This document shows, piece after piece, positions 33,903-43,014 of a stretch of DNA of 64,000 nt. The stretch is from Olivibacter sp. SDN3 (GTDB taxonomy: Bacteria; Bacteroidota; Bacteroidia; Sphingobacteriales; Sphingobacteriaceae): NCBI RefSeq assembly GCF_014334135.1, contig NZ_CP060497.1, positions 1,612,001 through 1,676,000 on the forward strand, given 5' to 3'. Each line of letters opens with the position of its first letter. Position 1 is the stretch's first letter. The position numbers and the translations under genes were made by a program. A model generated the notes under the pieces. It was not told where the DNA came from and made no database searches. It saw only the letters and a list, made by a program, of their open reading frames with translations.

Positions 33903-35651
33903 ATGAGCCGATTAATCTTGCTAGCTGTTTTTCTAGTAAATGGTTTTTTATGTAACGCGCAATTACCTGAATATAAGGAAGCTGTTGAGTTAGTTGATCC
34001 TTATCCGGAAGATAACAGTGTTTGGAGCGATGTGGGGGGAGGTATTAATAGTAGTTTTGTATCTGTCGACGAGTCTTTTAAACGGTCGGCACCTCCTCAG
34101 AAAGAGCAATTGACCAACGAGTGGAAGATAAAAGCCTGGAAAGGTGAAAAAGTACATACACAGGCATTGGTATGGGCAAAGGAAGATCTCCACGACATTA
34201 CCCTTCAGGTTTCCGACCTAGTGGCCGAAAATGGCAATAAGATTGCAGCTGACGCCGCGAAAGCCAAATTCATTCGTTATGTGTTAACCGATCATTTAGG
34301 AGAACTGGAGTCTGGTTGTGGTATTCCGCAAGGACTCGACACTTCTTTAGTGGCCGATTTAATCGATGATGTAGCGTCCTTGTCGATAGAGAATCATACC
34401 AGTAGGCCTATTTGGTTGAGTGTAGAGGTGCCTGAATCGTCGAAAGCGGGCGTATACCGGGGTGCCTTGACGATCTCTTCAGCAGATCAGGAAACTCAAA
34501 CACTGCCGTTTGAGGTCGAAGTACTTGCTCATACGCTACCTAAACCTAGTGAATGGTCATATCATCTGGACCTTTGGCAAAATCCGTACGCAGTAGCTAG
34601 AGTATATGGTATAGAACCATGGTCGGAAGAGCATTTCGAGGCTATGCGACCTTACATGCAGCTGTTAGCGGACGCTGGCCAGAAAGTTATTACGGCCAGT
34701 ATTATTTATGACCCCTGGAACGGGCAAACATACGACATATATGAAAGTATGATCCAATGGGTAAAGAAAGAAGACGGGTCTTGGTTTTATGACTATAGTG
34801 CCTTTGACAGGTGGGTGGAATACATGATGAGTTTTGGAGTAGATAAATTTATCGAATGCTACAGTATGATACCATGGGATCTACAATTCTATTATTTCGA
34901 TGAAGCTAGTGGGGAACAGGTTTTTTTAAAGGCCAAACCTGGGGAGAATAGCTACAAGGAACATTGGAAACCGATGCTGGTAGATTTCGCAAAGCACCTG
35001 AAGGAAAAGGGGTGGTTTGAAAAGACAACCATTGCCATGGACGAACGGGAGATGAAAGACATGCAACGGGCGATAGCCATTATAAAAGAGGCAGACCCGC
35101 AATTCAATATTTCATTGGCTGGTGGAGATCATCCCGAGTTGTACAATGAATTGATAGATTATTGTGTGGCGCTGCGCTATGAGCTCAGTAAGGACTTAAT
35201 ACAGGAACGAAGAGATAAGGGATATACCACAACTTTTTATACCTGTTGTACAGAACCTTATCCGAATACCTTTACATCTTCTTCTTCCGCAGAAGCTACT
35301 TGGCTTGCCTGGTATGCATTGAATAAAGATTTTGATGGCTATTTACGCTGGGCTTACAATTGCTGGGGTCCAAAACCTCTACAAGATACCAGGGTAGGAA
35401 CATGGTCGGCGGGAGATGCATGGCTCGTTTATCCCGGAGCACGTAGTTCCATTCGATTTGAACGGCTAATAGAAGGTATACAGGATTTTGAGAAAGCAAA
35501 AATTCTCCGGGCATCTTTCGAAAAACAGGGCAAAAATGATGAACTAAAAAAATTAAATGAGGCGATAACACCTTTTGAGTTTAAGGCGCTTGATCATATG
35601 CCCGCGTCGCAGGTTGTCAATCAAGCAAAGGAAGTATTGAATAGCTTTTAA
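33903..35651 (+). CDS. DUF4091 / GH123-like glycoside hydrolase, exported
   Basis: 582 residues with a signal peptide (MSRLILLAVFLVNGFLCNA). An N-terminal beta-sandwich (~25-215) precedes a TIM-barrel-like domain containing TIAMDEREMKDM (~380), which matches the paired Asp-Glu of GH123 N-acetyl-beta-galactosaminidases. The C-terminal DUF4091 part reads DGYLRWAYNCWG...TWSAGDAWLVYPG...SSIRFERLIEGIQDFE. The putative substrate is a hexosaminide or a related sugar; this is family inference. Probably co-transcribed with the FucP-type transporter. Confidence 0.85.
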   Translation: MSRLILLAVFLVNGFLCNAQLPEYKEAVELVDPYPEDNSVWSDVGGGINSSFVSVDESFKRSAPPQKEQLTNEWKIKAWKGEKVHTQALVWAKEDLHDITLQVSDLVAENGNKIAADAAKAKFIRYVLTDHLGELESGCGIPQGLDTSLVADLIDDVASLSIENHTSRPIWLSVEVPESSKAGVYRGALTISSADQETQTLPFEVEVLAHTLPKPSEWSYHLDLWQNPYAVARVYGIEPWSEEHFEAMRPYMQLLADAGQKVITASIIYDPWNGQTYDIYESMIQWVKKEDGSWFYDYSAFDRWVEYMMSFGVDKFIECYSMIPWDLQFYYFDEASGEQVFLKAKPGENSYKEHWKPMLVDFAKHLKEKGWFEKTTIAMDEREMKDMQRAIAIIKEADPQFNISLAGGDHPELYNELIDYCVALRYELSKDLIQERRDKGYTTTFYTCCTEPYPNTFTSSSSAEATWLAWYALNKDFDGYLRWAYNCWGPKPLQDTRVGTWSAGDAWLVYPGARSSIRFERLIEGIQDFEKAKILRASFEKQGKNDELKKLNEAITPFEFKALDHMPASQVVNQAKEVLNSF

Positions 35652-35770
35652 TGTAACCTGAAATTTATAGTTAATGTATTAGACGATCTCAGGATTGTTT
35701 TTTTATCTTCGAAGAAAAATAATAAGGTTTCACGCTACGCTGTAACCTATAAACATCAAAATAAATCTAA

Positions 35771-36622
35771 ATGAAAAGAACTTTTTTATGTATAGCTACT
35801 GCTATGCTGTTTGCTTCTTTACTGAGCATAGAGACATCTTTTGCACAAACCGTAAAGCTTCCTGCTGCTAGTAGTAAACAAGTCGTTACGCAAGATCTTG
35901 GTATCAGTCAGGTTACGCTAACTTATGCGCGTCCCAATACTAAGGGGCGGAAAATTTTTGGTGGTCTTGAACCTTATGGTGAAGTGTGGCGAACAGGGGC
36001 TAACGGTGCAACCACCTTAGCTTTTAGTGGTGATGTCATTATTGATGGCAAAAAAGTTGCCGCGGGTACTTATGGTTTGTTTACCATACCTGATAAAAAT
36101 GAATGGACAATCATTCTGAACAAGAAAAGCGATCAATGGGGAGCATATGAATATAACCAGTCAGACGATGTTCTTCGTTTTAAGGTTAAGCCCGAAAAGA
36201 CAAAAAATAAAGTGGAAACGTTCACGATAGATTTTCCTGAAGTAACAGCTAAGCAGGCGAAGCTTAGCATTCGCTGGGAAGACACCGCAGTGGCATTTGA
36301 CATAAACGTTGATCAGGACCAAGAAATTATGGCTTCTATAGATGAGGCCATGCAAAGTGAGAAAAAACCTTATTTGGCTGCCGCACAGTATTATTTCAAT
36401 AATGATAAAGACCTCGATAAAGCATTGATTTGGGCAGATGAAGCCCTGAAAGCTAATCCGGCATTACCGTATCCATACTATTGGAAGGCTCAGATTCAAC
36501 TGAAAAAAGGCGATAAGGCTGGAGCGAAAGCCACTGCGGAGCTGGGGAGACAAGCGGCAGAAAAGGCTGATAGTGAAGAATATATACGATTGAATAACCA
36601 GGTTATAGAGAAGGCAAAATAA
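35771..36622 (+). CDS. DUF2911 domain protein, exported
   Basis: 283 residues with a signal peptide ending ...IETSFA. The DUF2911 domain spans ~25-170 (QVTLTYARPNTKGRKIFGGLEPYGEVWRTGANGATTLAF, DGKKVAAGTYGLFTIP). The C-terminal ~90 residues form a TPR-like pair of helices (AAQYYFNNDKDLDKALIWADEALKANPALPYPYYWKAQI). Function unknown. It stands alone, with 119 nt behind the GH123-like gene and ffh's promoter right after it. Confidence 0.87.
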   Translation: MKRTFLCIATAMLFASLLSIETSFAQTVKLPAASSKQVVTQDLGISQVTLTYARPNTKGRKIFGGLEPYGEVWRTGANGATTLAFSGDVIIDGKKVAAGTYGLFTIPDKNEWTIILNKKSDQWGAYEYNQSDDVLRFKVKPEKTKNKVETFTIDFPEVTAKQAKLSIRWEDTAVAFDINVDQDQEIMASIDEAMQSEKKPYLAAAQYYFNNDKDLDKALIWADEALKANPALPYPYYWKAQIQLKKGDKAGAKATAELGRQAAEKADSEEYIRLNNQVIEKAK

Positions 36623-36627
36623 TTCTG

Positions 36628-36635
36628 TATCTTTG
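36628..36635 (+). promoter_or_regulatory. Candidate -7 box for ffh
   Basis: TATCTTTG is an exact TAnnTTTG match 77 nt before the ffh ATG and right behind the DUF2911 stop. No clear -33 TTG at the usual distance. Confidence 0.5.
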
Positions 36636-36712
36636 TGCCTTTGTCACAATGGTCCATGCAATTTTCTCGTTGTGGCAGATAAATACTTGGAATCATTTTT
36701 TTTACTTAATCT

Positions 36713-38053
36713 ATGTTTGATAATCTACAGGATAAGTTAGATAGAGCCTTTAAAGTTTTAAAAGGTCAGGGCAATATTACGGAAATCAACGTTGCAGAGA
36801 CCATTAAGGAGATTCGTAAGGCCTTATTGGATGCCGACGTCAATTATAAAACTGCAAAGGCTTTTACCGATGAGGTAAAACAGAAGGCTCTGGGAGAAAA
36901 TGTGTTGAATAGCGTTTCTCCTGGGCAGTTGCTGACCAAGATCATGAATGATGAGCTTACAGCACTCATGGGCGGATCGGTTACAGAGCTGGAAACCACT
37001 AAAAACCCAACAGTAATATTGATTGCTGGTCTGAACGGAGCAGGTAAGACTACGTTTACAGGTAAACTGGCAAAATACCTGAAAGAAAATAAAGGAAAAA
37101 AACCGCTTTTGGTTGCGGGTGACGTTTATCGTCCGGCGGCAATCGATCAGTTGGAAGTGCTCGCTCAGCAAGTAGATGTACCGGTATATACTAACCGCGA
37201 TTCAGCGGATCCGATTGCGATTGCTGAGGAAGGAGTTACCGAAGCCAAAAGAAACGGGAACAACATCGTTATCGTCGATACTGCTGGTCGTCTAGCTATC
37301 GATGAGGCTTTGATGAACGAAATCAGTGCTGTTAAAGATGCCACCCAACCGCACGAGATCCTCTTTGTAGTAGATGCCATGACTGGTCAGGATGCGGTAA
37401 ACACGGCAAAGGCCTTTAATGATCGTTTAGACTTTACCGGAGTGGTGTTAACCAAGTTAGATGGAGACACTCGTGGTGGTGCAGCCTTGTCTATAAAATC
37501 AGTTGTCAATAAACCGATCAAGTTTATCGGTACAGGCGAGAAGATGGAGGCCTTGGATGTGTTTCATCCAGATCGTATGGCTTCCCGTATTTTGGGTATG
37601 GGCGATGTGGTTTCTTTGGTTGAACGTGCACAACAGCAGTTTGATGAAAAAGAAGCCGCGGCGCTGCAGAAAAAAATCCGCAAAAATAAATTTGATTTCA
37701 ATGATTTCGTCAGTCAGATACAACAGATCAAGAAGATGGGTAATATGAAGGATCTGATGGGGATGATTCCTGGCGTGGGTAAAGCGATCAAAGACGTTGA
37801 TATTGATGACGATGCTTTCAAACCTATTGAGGCGATCATTGGTTCTATGACACCATATGAACGGGAAAACCCGGACGTAATTGATCAAAAGCGTCGTATG
37901 CGTATAGCTAGTGGCTCTGGAACAGATATTAATGATGTCAATAAGTTGATGAAGCAATTTAGTGATATGCGAAAGATGATGAAACAGTTCTCGAATCCCG
38001 CAGCTGCGGCAAAGATGATGCGAGGCATGCCTAAGATGCCTTTTGGTAGATAA
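36713..38053 (+). CDS. ffh: Signal recognition particle protein Ffh
   Basis: 446 residues. Helical N domain, then the SRP GTPase: GLNGAGKTTFTGKLA (P-loop, ~105-119), DTAGRLAIDEALM, TKLDGDTRGGAAL. The methionine-rich M domain ends MRGMPKMPFGR. With the 4.5S RNA it delivers nascent membrane proteins to the translocon. Single-gene unit with promoter upstream and terminator downstream. Confidence 0.98.
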   Translation: MFDNLQDKLDRAFKVLKGQGNITEINVAETIKEIRKALLDADVNYKTAKAFTDEVKQKALGENVLNSVSPGQLLTKIMNDELTALMGGSVTELETTKNPTVILIAGLNGAGKTTFTGKLAKYLKENKGKKPLLVAGDVYRPAAIDQLEVLAQQVDVPVYTNRDSADPIAIAEEGVTEAKRNGNNIVIVDTAGRLAIDEALMNEISAVKDATQPHEILFVVDAMTGQDAVNTAKAFNDRLDFTGVVLTKLDGDTRGGAALSIKSVVNKPIKFIGTGEKMEALDVFHPDRMASRILGMGDVVSLVERAQQQFDEKEAAALQKKIRKNKFDFNDFVSQIQQIKKMGNMKDLMGMIPGVGKAIKDVDIDDDAFKPIEAIIGSMTPYERENPDVIDQKRRMRIASGSGTDINDVNKLMKQFSDMRKMMKQFSNPAAAAKMMRGMPKMPFGR

Positions 38054-38081
38054 TATTTAGTGCACAAAATGAACAGCAGAA

Positions 38082-38117
38082 GGCGCTACCTTTTCTAAGA
38101 AAGATAGCGCTTTTTTT
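38082..38117 (+). terminator. Terminator of ffh
   Basis: GGCGCTA.CTTT pairs with AAAG.TAGCGC(T), followed by TTTTTTT, about 30 nt after the ffh stop. Confidence 0.88.
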
Positions 38118-38152
38118 ATTATTTTGCCTTTATACATCATCACCTGAACATC

Positions 38153-39691
38153 ATGTTAGTCAAAGTATTCAGCAGTGCGGTATACGGAATTGAGGCAACG
38201 ACCATCACCATTGAAGTCAATATATCTGCGGGAACACAATATTTTATTGTAGGCCTCCCCGATAGCGCGATTAAGGAAAGTACTTTTAGGGTAGAAAGTG
38301 CACTACAAAGTGCGAACTATCGGATGCCCCGGCAGAAGATTGTGATTAATATGGCACCTGCTGATATTAAGAAAGAAGGCTCGGCTTATGACCTGGCAAT
38401 TGCCATAGGTGTGCTCGCCGCGTCGGGACAAATCAAAACGGATAGACTGGCTGATTTCCTTATCTTAGGTGAATTGTCCCTGGATGGTGGTGTCCAAGCC
38501 ATCAAAGGCGCTTTACCCATTGCACTACAAGCCAGAAAAGAGCAGTTTAAAGGCATAATACTACCAAAAGCAAATGCTAGGGAGGCGGCTGTTGTAAATG
38601 ATTTAGAAGTATACGGGGTTGATAATATTCTCGAAGTTGTTCAATTTATGAACGAGGAGAAAGGGCTGACGCAAACAATGGTAGATACCCGAGAAGAATT
38701 TCTTTCCAATATCAATAATTATGCGTTTGATTTTTCGGATGTGCACGGACAGGAGAATATCAAGCGAGCTTTGGAAATCGCAGCAGCGGGAGGCCACAAT
38801 GTAGTGCTGATTGGTCCGCCCGGCGCCGGGAAGACGATGTTGGCTAAGCGGTTGCCCTCCATTCTGCCACCATTAAGTCTTTACGAATCGCTTGAAACCA
38901 CGAAAATTCATTCCGTAGCTGGAAAGCTAACTGCTAAAGATGCATTGATGACCGTCCGTCCTTTTCGGGCACCACATCATACCGTGAGTGATGTTGCGCT
39001 GGTAGGTGGAGGAGGAAATCCGCAACCAGGTGAAATTTCCCTTGCGCACAATGGCGTATTGTTTTTAGATGAGTTACCGGAGTTTAAGCGTGCCGTATTG
39101 GAGGTTCTAAGGCAGCCACTGGAAGAGCGGCAGATTACTATTTCACGAGCGAAATTAACCGTTGATTATCCAGCTAGTTTTATGCTGATAGCATCAATGA
39201 ATCCCTGCCCTTGCGGCTATTACAACCATCCTGAAAAAGATTGTGTGTGTGCTCCCGCGCTTGTTCAGAAATATCTTAGTAAAGTTTCCGGGCCGCTTTT
39301 GGATCGAATTGACCTACATGTGGAAGTCACGCCAGTTGATTTTGGTGCGCTAACAGCAAAGACAGACATTGAAAAAAGTAATTGCATTAGAGAACGGGTA
39401 ATCTCCGCCAGAAATATACAAGAAATACGGTTCAAGAATGAAGAAAATGTACACAGCAATGCACAAATGGGTTCAAAGAAAGTGAGGGAAATCTGTACGA
39501 TCACGGATGGGGGAAAGACCTTACTGAAGAATGCGATGGAGCGCCTGGGACTGTCTGCCAGGGCCTACGATCGAATATTAAAAGTAGCCCGTACAATTGC
39601 GGATTTAGATAGTAGCGACACCATAGCGATGGAGCATCTTGCCGAGGCCATTCATTTTAGAAGTTTGGATCGGGAGCATTGGGCAGGGTGA
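38153..39691 (+). CDS. YifB/ComM family Mg-chelatase-like AAA+ ATPase
   Basis: 512 residues. An N-terminal Lon-protease-like (ChlI) domain (FIVGLPDSAIKESTFRVESAL) precedes the AAA+ core with Walker A GPPGAGKTMLAKRLPS (~222-237), Walker B LFLDELPEF and FMLIASMNPCPCGYY, and the C-terminal Mg_chelatase_C region (ARAYDRILKVARTIADL). ComM homologues are hexameric helicases that promote branch migration during natural transformation. No competence genes are adjacent. Confidence 0.95.
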   Translation: MLVKVFSSAVYGIEATTITIEVNISAGTQYFIVGLPDSAIKESTFRVESALQSANYRMPRQKIVINMAPADIKKEGSAYDLAIAIGVLAASGQIKTDRLADFLILGELSLDGGVQAIKGALPIALQARKEQFKGIILPKANAREAAVVNDLEVYGVDNILEVVQFMNEEKGLTQTMVDTREEFLSNINNYAFDFSDVHGQENIKRALEIAAAGGHNVVLIGPPGAGKTMLAKRLPSILPPLSLYESLETTKIHSVAGKLTAKDALMTVRPFRAPHHTVSDVALVGGGGNPQPGEISLAHNGVLFLDELPEFKRAVLEVLRQPLEERQITISRAKLTVDYPASFMLIASMNPCPCGYYNHPEKDCVCAPALVQKYLSKVSGPLLDRIDLHVEVTPVDFGALTAKTDIEKSNCIRERVISARNIQEIRFKNEENVHSNAQMGSKKVREICTITDGGKTLLKNAMERLGLSARAYDRILKVARTIADLDSSDTIAMEHLAEAIHFRSLDREHWAG

Positions 39692-39701
39692 TCCACGTAA
39701 A

Positions 39702-40025
39702 TTAACTTGTCGTGCACGACCACCATACGTTTTTTTGAAATTCCGCTTCTTCATAAAATAGATCTATTTCCTCCCGGCTTAATTCAAGCTCGTTGCCATG
39801 TTGGTCAACAAAGCGTGGCACCCAATTACAGGCGGGACCTCTAAAACCGAAAAAGTAAACGGTTATATTCTGCCATTGATACTGATCAATATAAGGATCA
39901 CATGTGCAATTGGGATCGTCCATTCTTTCCAAAACTTGCGAAGGTAGGTTTTCTGCTAATCGCTCTTCCTTTGCACAGGACAAGCAAACGATAAGCAAAA
40001 TCGGGATAAGTAAATTTCTTGTCAT
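39702..40025 (-). CDS. Small hypothetical lipoprotein
   Basis: 107 residues with a lipobox (IVCLSC, Cys17). The mature part has four further Cys, including a CTC pair (PNCTCDPYIDQYQWQNITVY) and a C-terminal SCTTS, suggesting disulfides or a small stable exported domain. I do not recognise the family. It converges on the YifB gene with a 10-nt gap and stands alone 150 nt downstream of tsf on the same strand. Confidence 0.75.
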   Translation of the reverse strand: MTRNLLIPILLIVCLSCAKEERLAENLPSQVLERMDDPNCTCDPYIDQYQWQNITVYFFGFRGPACNWVPRFVDQHGNELELSREEIDLFYEEAEFQKNVWWSCTTS

Positions 40026-40097
40026 AATAAAGGTTTTATCGCTTATAACGGAAATGTGCGGGGAATAGTGACAGGGAGAAGTGTTTTTCTATACATA

Positions 40098-40138
40098 CAA
40101 CAAATCCCTTCCCGGCATAGCTGAGAAGGGATTTGTTG
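40098..40138 (-). terminator. 14-bp perfect hairpin after tsf
   Basis: CAACAAATCCCTTC (40098-40111) and GAAGGGATTTGTTG (40125-40138) are exact complements with a 13-nt loop. It lies about 40 nt past the tsf stop. The following sequence is only moderately T-rich, so it may be a weak terminator or a 3'-end stabiliser. Confidence 0.6.
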
Positions 40139-40175
40139 AGGTTTTCTAAAAACCGCTTGGATGGTTTGAAATACC

Positions 40176-41015
40176 TTATGCGCCTAATTGAACGCGTTTA
40201 AATGCAGTTACTGTCAAACCTTTAGCAACGCTGTCAAGGAATTGGCCTACATTTTTAGAACCGTCTTTTACAAAATCCTGGTTTAATAGGGTAGACTCTT
40301 TGTAGAATTTATTCAATTTACCTTGAGCAATTTTCTCGATCATATTTTCTGGCTTGCCTTCCGCACGGATTTGTTCTTTGGCAATCTCCAATTCATGTTC
40401 AATGGTTTTCGAGTCGACGCCATCTTTATCAATAGCAAGTGGATTCATTGCGGCAATTTGCATTGCGACATCTTTACCTGCTTCTTCTGCGGCGTCAACA
40501 TCAGCACTAAGCCCTACCAATACACCTAAACGATAATTTCCGTGAATATAAGGAACAACTTTCTCTGCAGTAATGACCTCGTACTTTGATACTTCGATTT
40601 TTTCGCCAATTTTGCCGGTTTGGTCAATCAGTAGATCGGCGATTTTAATACCATCGATAGCCAGTGCCTTTAAGTCTTCTAAGCTAGCAGGAGATTCATT
40701 AACGGCAACATCGGCAACACGTTCAGCAAAAGCAACGAAATCAGCATTTTTTGCTACAAAGTCCGTTTCGCAGTTTACTTCAACGACAACACCGCGTTTT
40801 CCATCTGCAGTGGTTTTGGCAATAACCACGCCTTCGTTAGAGTCGCGGTCCTGACGACTGGCAGCAACCTTGGCCCCCTTTTTACGCAGGTAGTCAATAG
40901 CAGCGTCGAAGTCGCCATTTGCTTCTACCAATGCTTTTTTACAATCCATCATACCGGCACCGGTTTGTTGGCGCAACTTATTTACGTCTGATGCAGAAAT
41001 TTGTACTGTAGACAT
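40176..41015 (-). CDS. tsf: Elongation factor Ts
   Basis: 279 residues. UBA-like N-terminus (VNKLRQQTGAGMMDCKKALVEANGDFDAAIDYLRKKG) followed by the EF-Tu-binding core with TDFVAKN (the conserved TDFVA motif). It recycles EF-Tu-GDP. Last gene of rplM-rpsI-rpsB-tsf; the 111-nt gap from rpsB contains a strong hairpin. Confidence 0.98.
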   Translation of the reverse strand: MSTVQISASDVNKLRQQTGAGMMDCKKALVEANGDFDAAIDYLRKKGAKVAASRQDRDSNEGVVIAKTTADGKRGVVVEVNCETDFVAKNADFVAFAERVADVAVNESPASLEDLKALAIDGIKIADLLIDQTGKIGEKIEVSKYEVITAEKVVPYIHGNYRLGVLVGLSADVDAAEEAGKDVAMQIAAMNPLAIDKDGVDSKTIEHELEIAKEQIRAEGKPENMIEKIAQGKLNKFYKESTLLNQDFVKDGSKNVGQFLDSVAKGLTVTAFKRVQLGA

Positions 41016-41055
41016 TTTATTTTTCCTTTAATTTAATATGCTTTCTAAAAATTTA

Positions 41056-41111
41056 TGGGTTATGGATTACGTATTGCAAACGAAAACTTGCAGACGGTAA
41101 TCCCTAACCCA
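41056..41111 (-). promoter_or_regulatory. Long hairpin in the rpsB-tsf intergenic region
   Basis: TGGGTTA-TG-GATTAC (41056-41070) pairs with GTAATC-CC-TAACCCA (41097-41111), broken by one two-base mismatch; inside, TGCAA/TTGCA adds a second stem. There is no T-run. It lies in the operon and may adjust the tsf:rpsB ratio by processing or partial termination. Confidence 0.5.
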
Positions 41112-41126
41112 ATAAACAAGATTTAA

Positions 41127-41954
41127 CTATTTTTCTTCCTTAGTTTCTGTTGCTTCGGCTTTACGCTCACGCGCAGGAGCAGCAGGTTCTGGAGCAGCCT
41201 CTTCGCCACTATCTATTTTAGCTTTTGCGGCGGCAGCTTCTTTTTCTGCTTCTTCTTCTTTATCACGTTTACGTTCTTCCAACCCCTCAACAATCGCTTG
41301 TTTAATTACATTAGTGATTAAATTGATTGACTTGGTAGCATCGTCGTTCGATGGAATAGGAAAATCGATATTTGTCGGATCGGAATTGGTATCTACCATA
41401 GCAAACGTAGGGATGTTCAGTTTCAAAGCCTCGCTAACAGCAATATGCTCTTTCTTTACATCAATAATGAATAAAGCCGCTGGTAGACGGTTTAAATCAG
41501 CGATACCGCCCAATAAGTTTTCTAATTTAACGCGCTCGCGTTGAATCATTAACTTCTCTTTTTTAGATAATACATCGTAGGTACCGTCTTTTGTCATCTT
41601 GTCTATATTAGACATTTTTTTGATAGACTTACGTACGGTAGCAAAGTTGGTTAACATTCCTCCCAGCCAGCGTTCAGTAACATAAGGCATGTTTACTGCC
41701 TTCGCTTGGTCAGCAACGATGTCTTTTGCTTGTTTTTTGGTCGCAACAAATAAAACTTTACGGCCAGATTTAACGATTTGTTTGATGGCAGAAGATGCTT
41801 CTTCCAATTTTGCCAAAGTTTTGTTCAAATCGATGATGTGGATGCCATTACGCTCCATGAAAATGTACTTAGCCATTTTCGGATCCCATTTACGGGTAAG
41901 GTGACCAAAGTGTACACCTGCATCCAGTAGTTCCTGATATGTTGTTCTTGCCAT
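41127..41954 (-). CDS. rpsB: 30S ribosomal protein S2
   Basis: 275 residues: TYQELLDAGVHFGHLTRKWDPKMAKYIF at the N-terminus, VTERWLGGMLTNFATVRKSI and the PTFAMVDTNSDPTNIDFPIPSNDDA block are diagnostic. The C-terminal ~45 residues are a charged Glu/Ala/Lys-rich tail, longer than in E. coli. The gene follows rpsI by 18 nt. Confidence 0.98.
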   Translation of the reverse strand: MARTTYQELLDAGVHFGHLTRKWDPKMAKYIFMERNGIHIIDLNKTLAKLEEASSAIKQIVKSGRKVLFVATKKQAKDIVADQAKAVNMPYVTERWLGGMLTNFATVRKSIKKMSNIDKMTKDGTYDVLSKKEKLMIQRERVKLENLLGGIADLNRLPAALFIIDVKKEHIAVSEALKLNIPTFAMVDTNSDPTNIDFPIPSNDDATKSINLITNVIKQAIVEGLEERKRDKEEEAEKEAAAAKAKIDSGEEAAPEPAAPARERKAEATETKEEK

Positions 41955-41972
41955 TGATTGATCCTCCTTAAA

Positions 41973-42359
41973 TTAACGTTTACTAAATTGAAATCTTCTG
42001 CGAGCTTTACGGCGGCCTGGTTTTTTACGCTCAACCATACGGTCGTCGCGGGTCATTAAACCTTTCGCACGTAATGCAGATTTTACCTCTGGGTCTAGCT
42101 CAACCAATGCTTTAGCAATAGCTAAACGCACCGCTTCGGCCTGGCCTTTAACGCCTCCACCAGCTACGTTAACTTTCACATCGTAGTTACCGGCAACGCC
42201 AGCAACTTCTGTGCTTTGAGTAACAATGTATTGCAAGGGCAATGTAGGGAAATACTCTTTGTAGTCTTTACCGTTTACGGTAATGTTGCCGCTACCTGCA
42301 GATAAATAAATGCGGGCAACAGCGGTTTTTCTTCTTCCTGAAGTGTTAGTTGTTGACAT
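41973..42359 (-). CDS. rpsI: 30S ribosomal protein S9
   Basis: 128 residues, with GRRKTAVARIYLSAGSGNITVNGKDYKEYFP near the N-terminus and the basic C-terminal tail RKARRRFQFSKR that reaches the P-site tRNA. Preceded by rplM (11-nt gap). Confidence 0.98.
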   Translation of the reverse strand: MSTTNTSGRRKTAVARIYLSAGSGNITVNGKDYKEYFPTLPLQYIVTQSTEVAGVAGNYDVKVNVAGGGVKGQAEAVRLAIAKALVELDPEVKSALRAKGLMTRDDRMVERKKPGRRKARRRFQFSKR

Positions 42360-42370
42360 TTCTTTTCTCC

Positions 42371-42814
42371 TTAGAATTTAACGGTTTTCGGATTCTGTGC
42401 GGCATGTGGGTGTTCTGGCCCAGCATACACAAATAAGTTCTTGTATAAAGCACGACCTAAACGGTTTTTAGGTAGCATACCACGTACCGCTTTTTCTACA
42501 ATACGGGTAGGATGCTTCGCCAATAAATCTTTTGGAGAAATGAAACGCTGACCACCAGGGTAACCCGTGTATGAAACATACTGCTTTTCTCCCAGTTTGT
42601 TTCCAGTCAACTTAATCTTGTCTGCATTGATAACAATCACGTTATCTCCGCAGTCTACGTGTGGGGTGTACGTAGGCTTGTGTTTCCCTCTAATTACCTT
42701 GGCAATCTGAGATGACAAGCGCCCCAAAATCTCACCTTCAGCGTCAACAACGATCCATTCTTTGTTAACGGTGTTTTTGTTGGCTGAGACAGTTTTGTAA
42801 CTTAACGTATTCAC
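42371..42814 (-). CDS. rplM: 50S ribosomal protein L13
   Basis: 147 residues: NKEWIVVDAEGEILGRLSSQIAKVIRGKHKPTYTPHVDCGDNVIVINA and KAVRGMLPKNRLG are the family signatures. The start codon at 42814 is GTG, giving the usual NTLSYKTVSANK N-terminus; no ATG offers that start. First gene of the ribosomal operon, with a 50-60-nt leader containing a small hairpin. Confidence 0.97.
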   Translation of the reverse strand: MNTLSYKTVSANKNTVNKEWIVVDAEGEILGRLSSQIAKVIRGKHKPTYTPHVDCGDNVIVINADKIKLTGNKLGEKQYVSYTGYPGGQRFISPKDLLAKHPTRIVEKAVRGMLPKNRLGRALYKNLFVYAGPEHPHAAQNPKTVKF

Positions 42815-42877
42815 TTGCTTGATTTTGAATTAATTAAACAATATACTTTTGTCCTTATTTTAAGGACTGCAAAGGTA
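42815..42877 (-). promoter_or_regulatory. rplM promoter -7 box and leader hairpin
   Basis: TACCTTTG (42870-42877, minus) matches TAnnTTTG exactly. The leader starts CAGTCCTTAAAATAAGGAC, whose GTCCTT/AAGGAC (42851-42867) forms a short hairpin right at the predicted transcript start. L13 autoregulatory leaders are known in Bacteroidia; whether this short element belongs to that family needs a covariance-model search. Confidence 0.55.
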
Positions 42878-43014
42878 GAGAGAATTTTTTGTATTCGGAA
42901 ACTTATTGAGAAAAATCTTTGATTATGAGTGCTTTTCTGAACAGTATGATGTAAAAAGACAATTGTTGATATTCCCATTTATAATCAGGATCTTTAGCAA
43001 AATCACGCACATAT

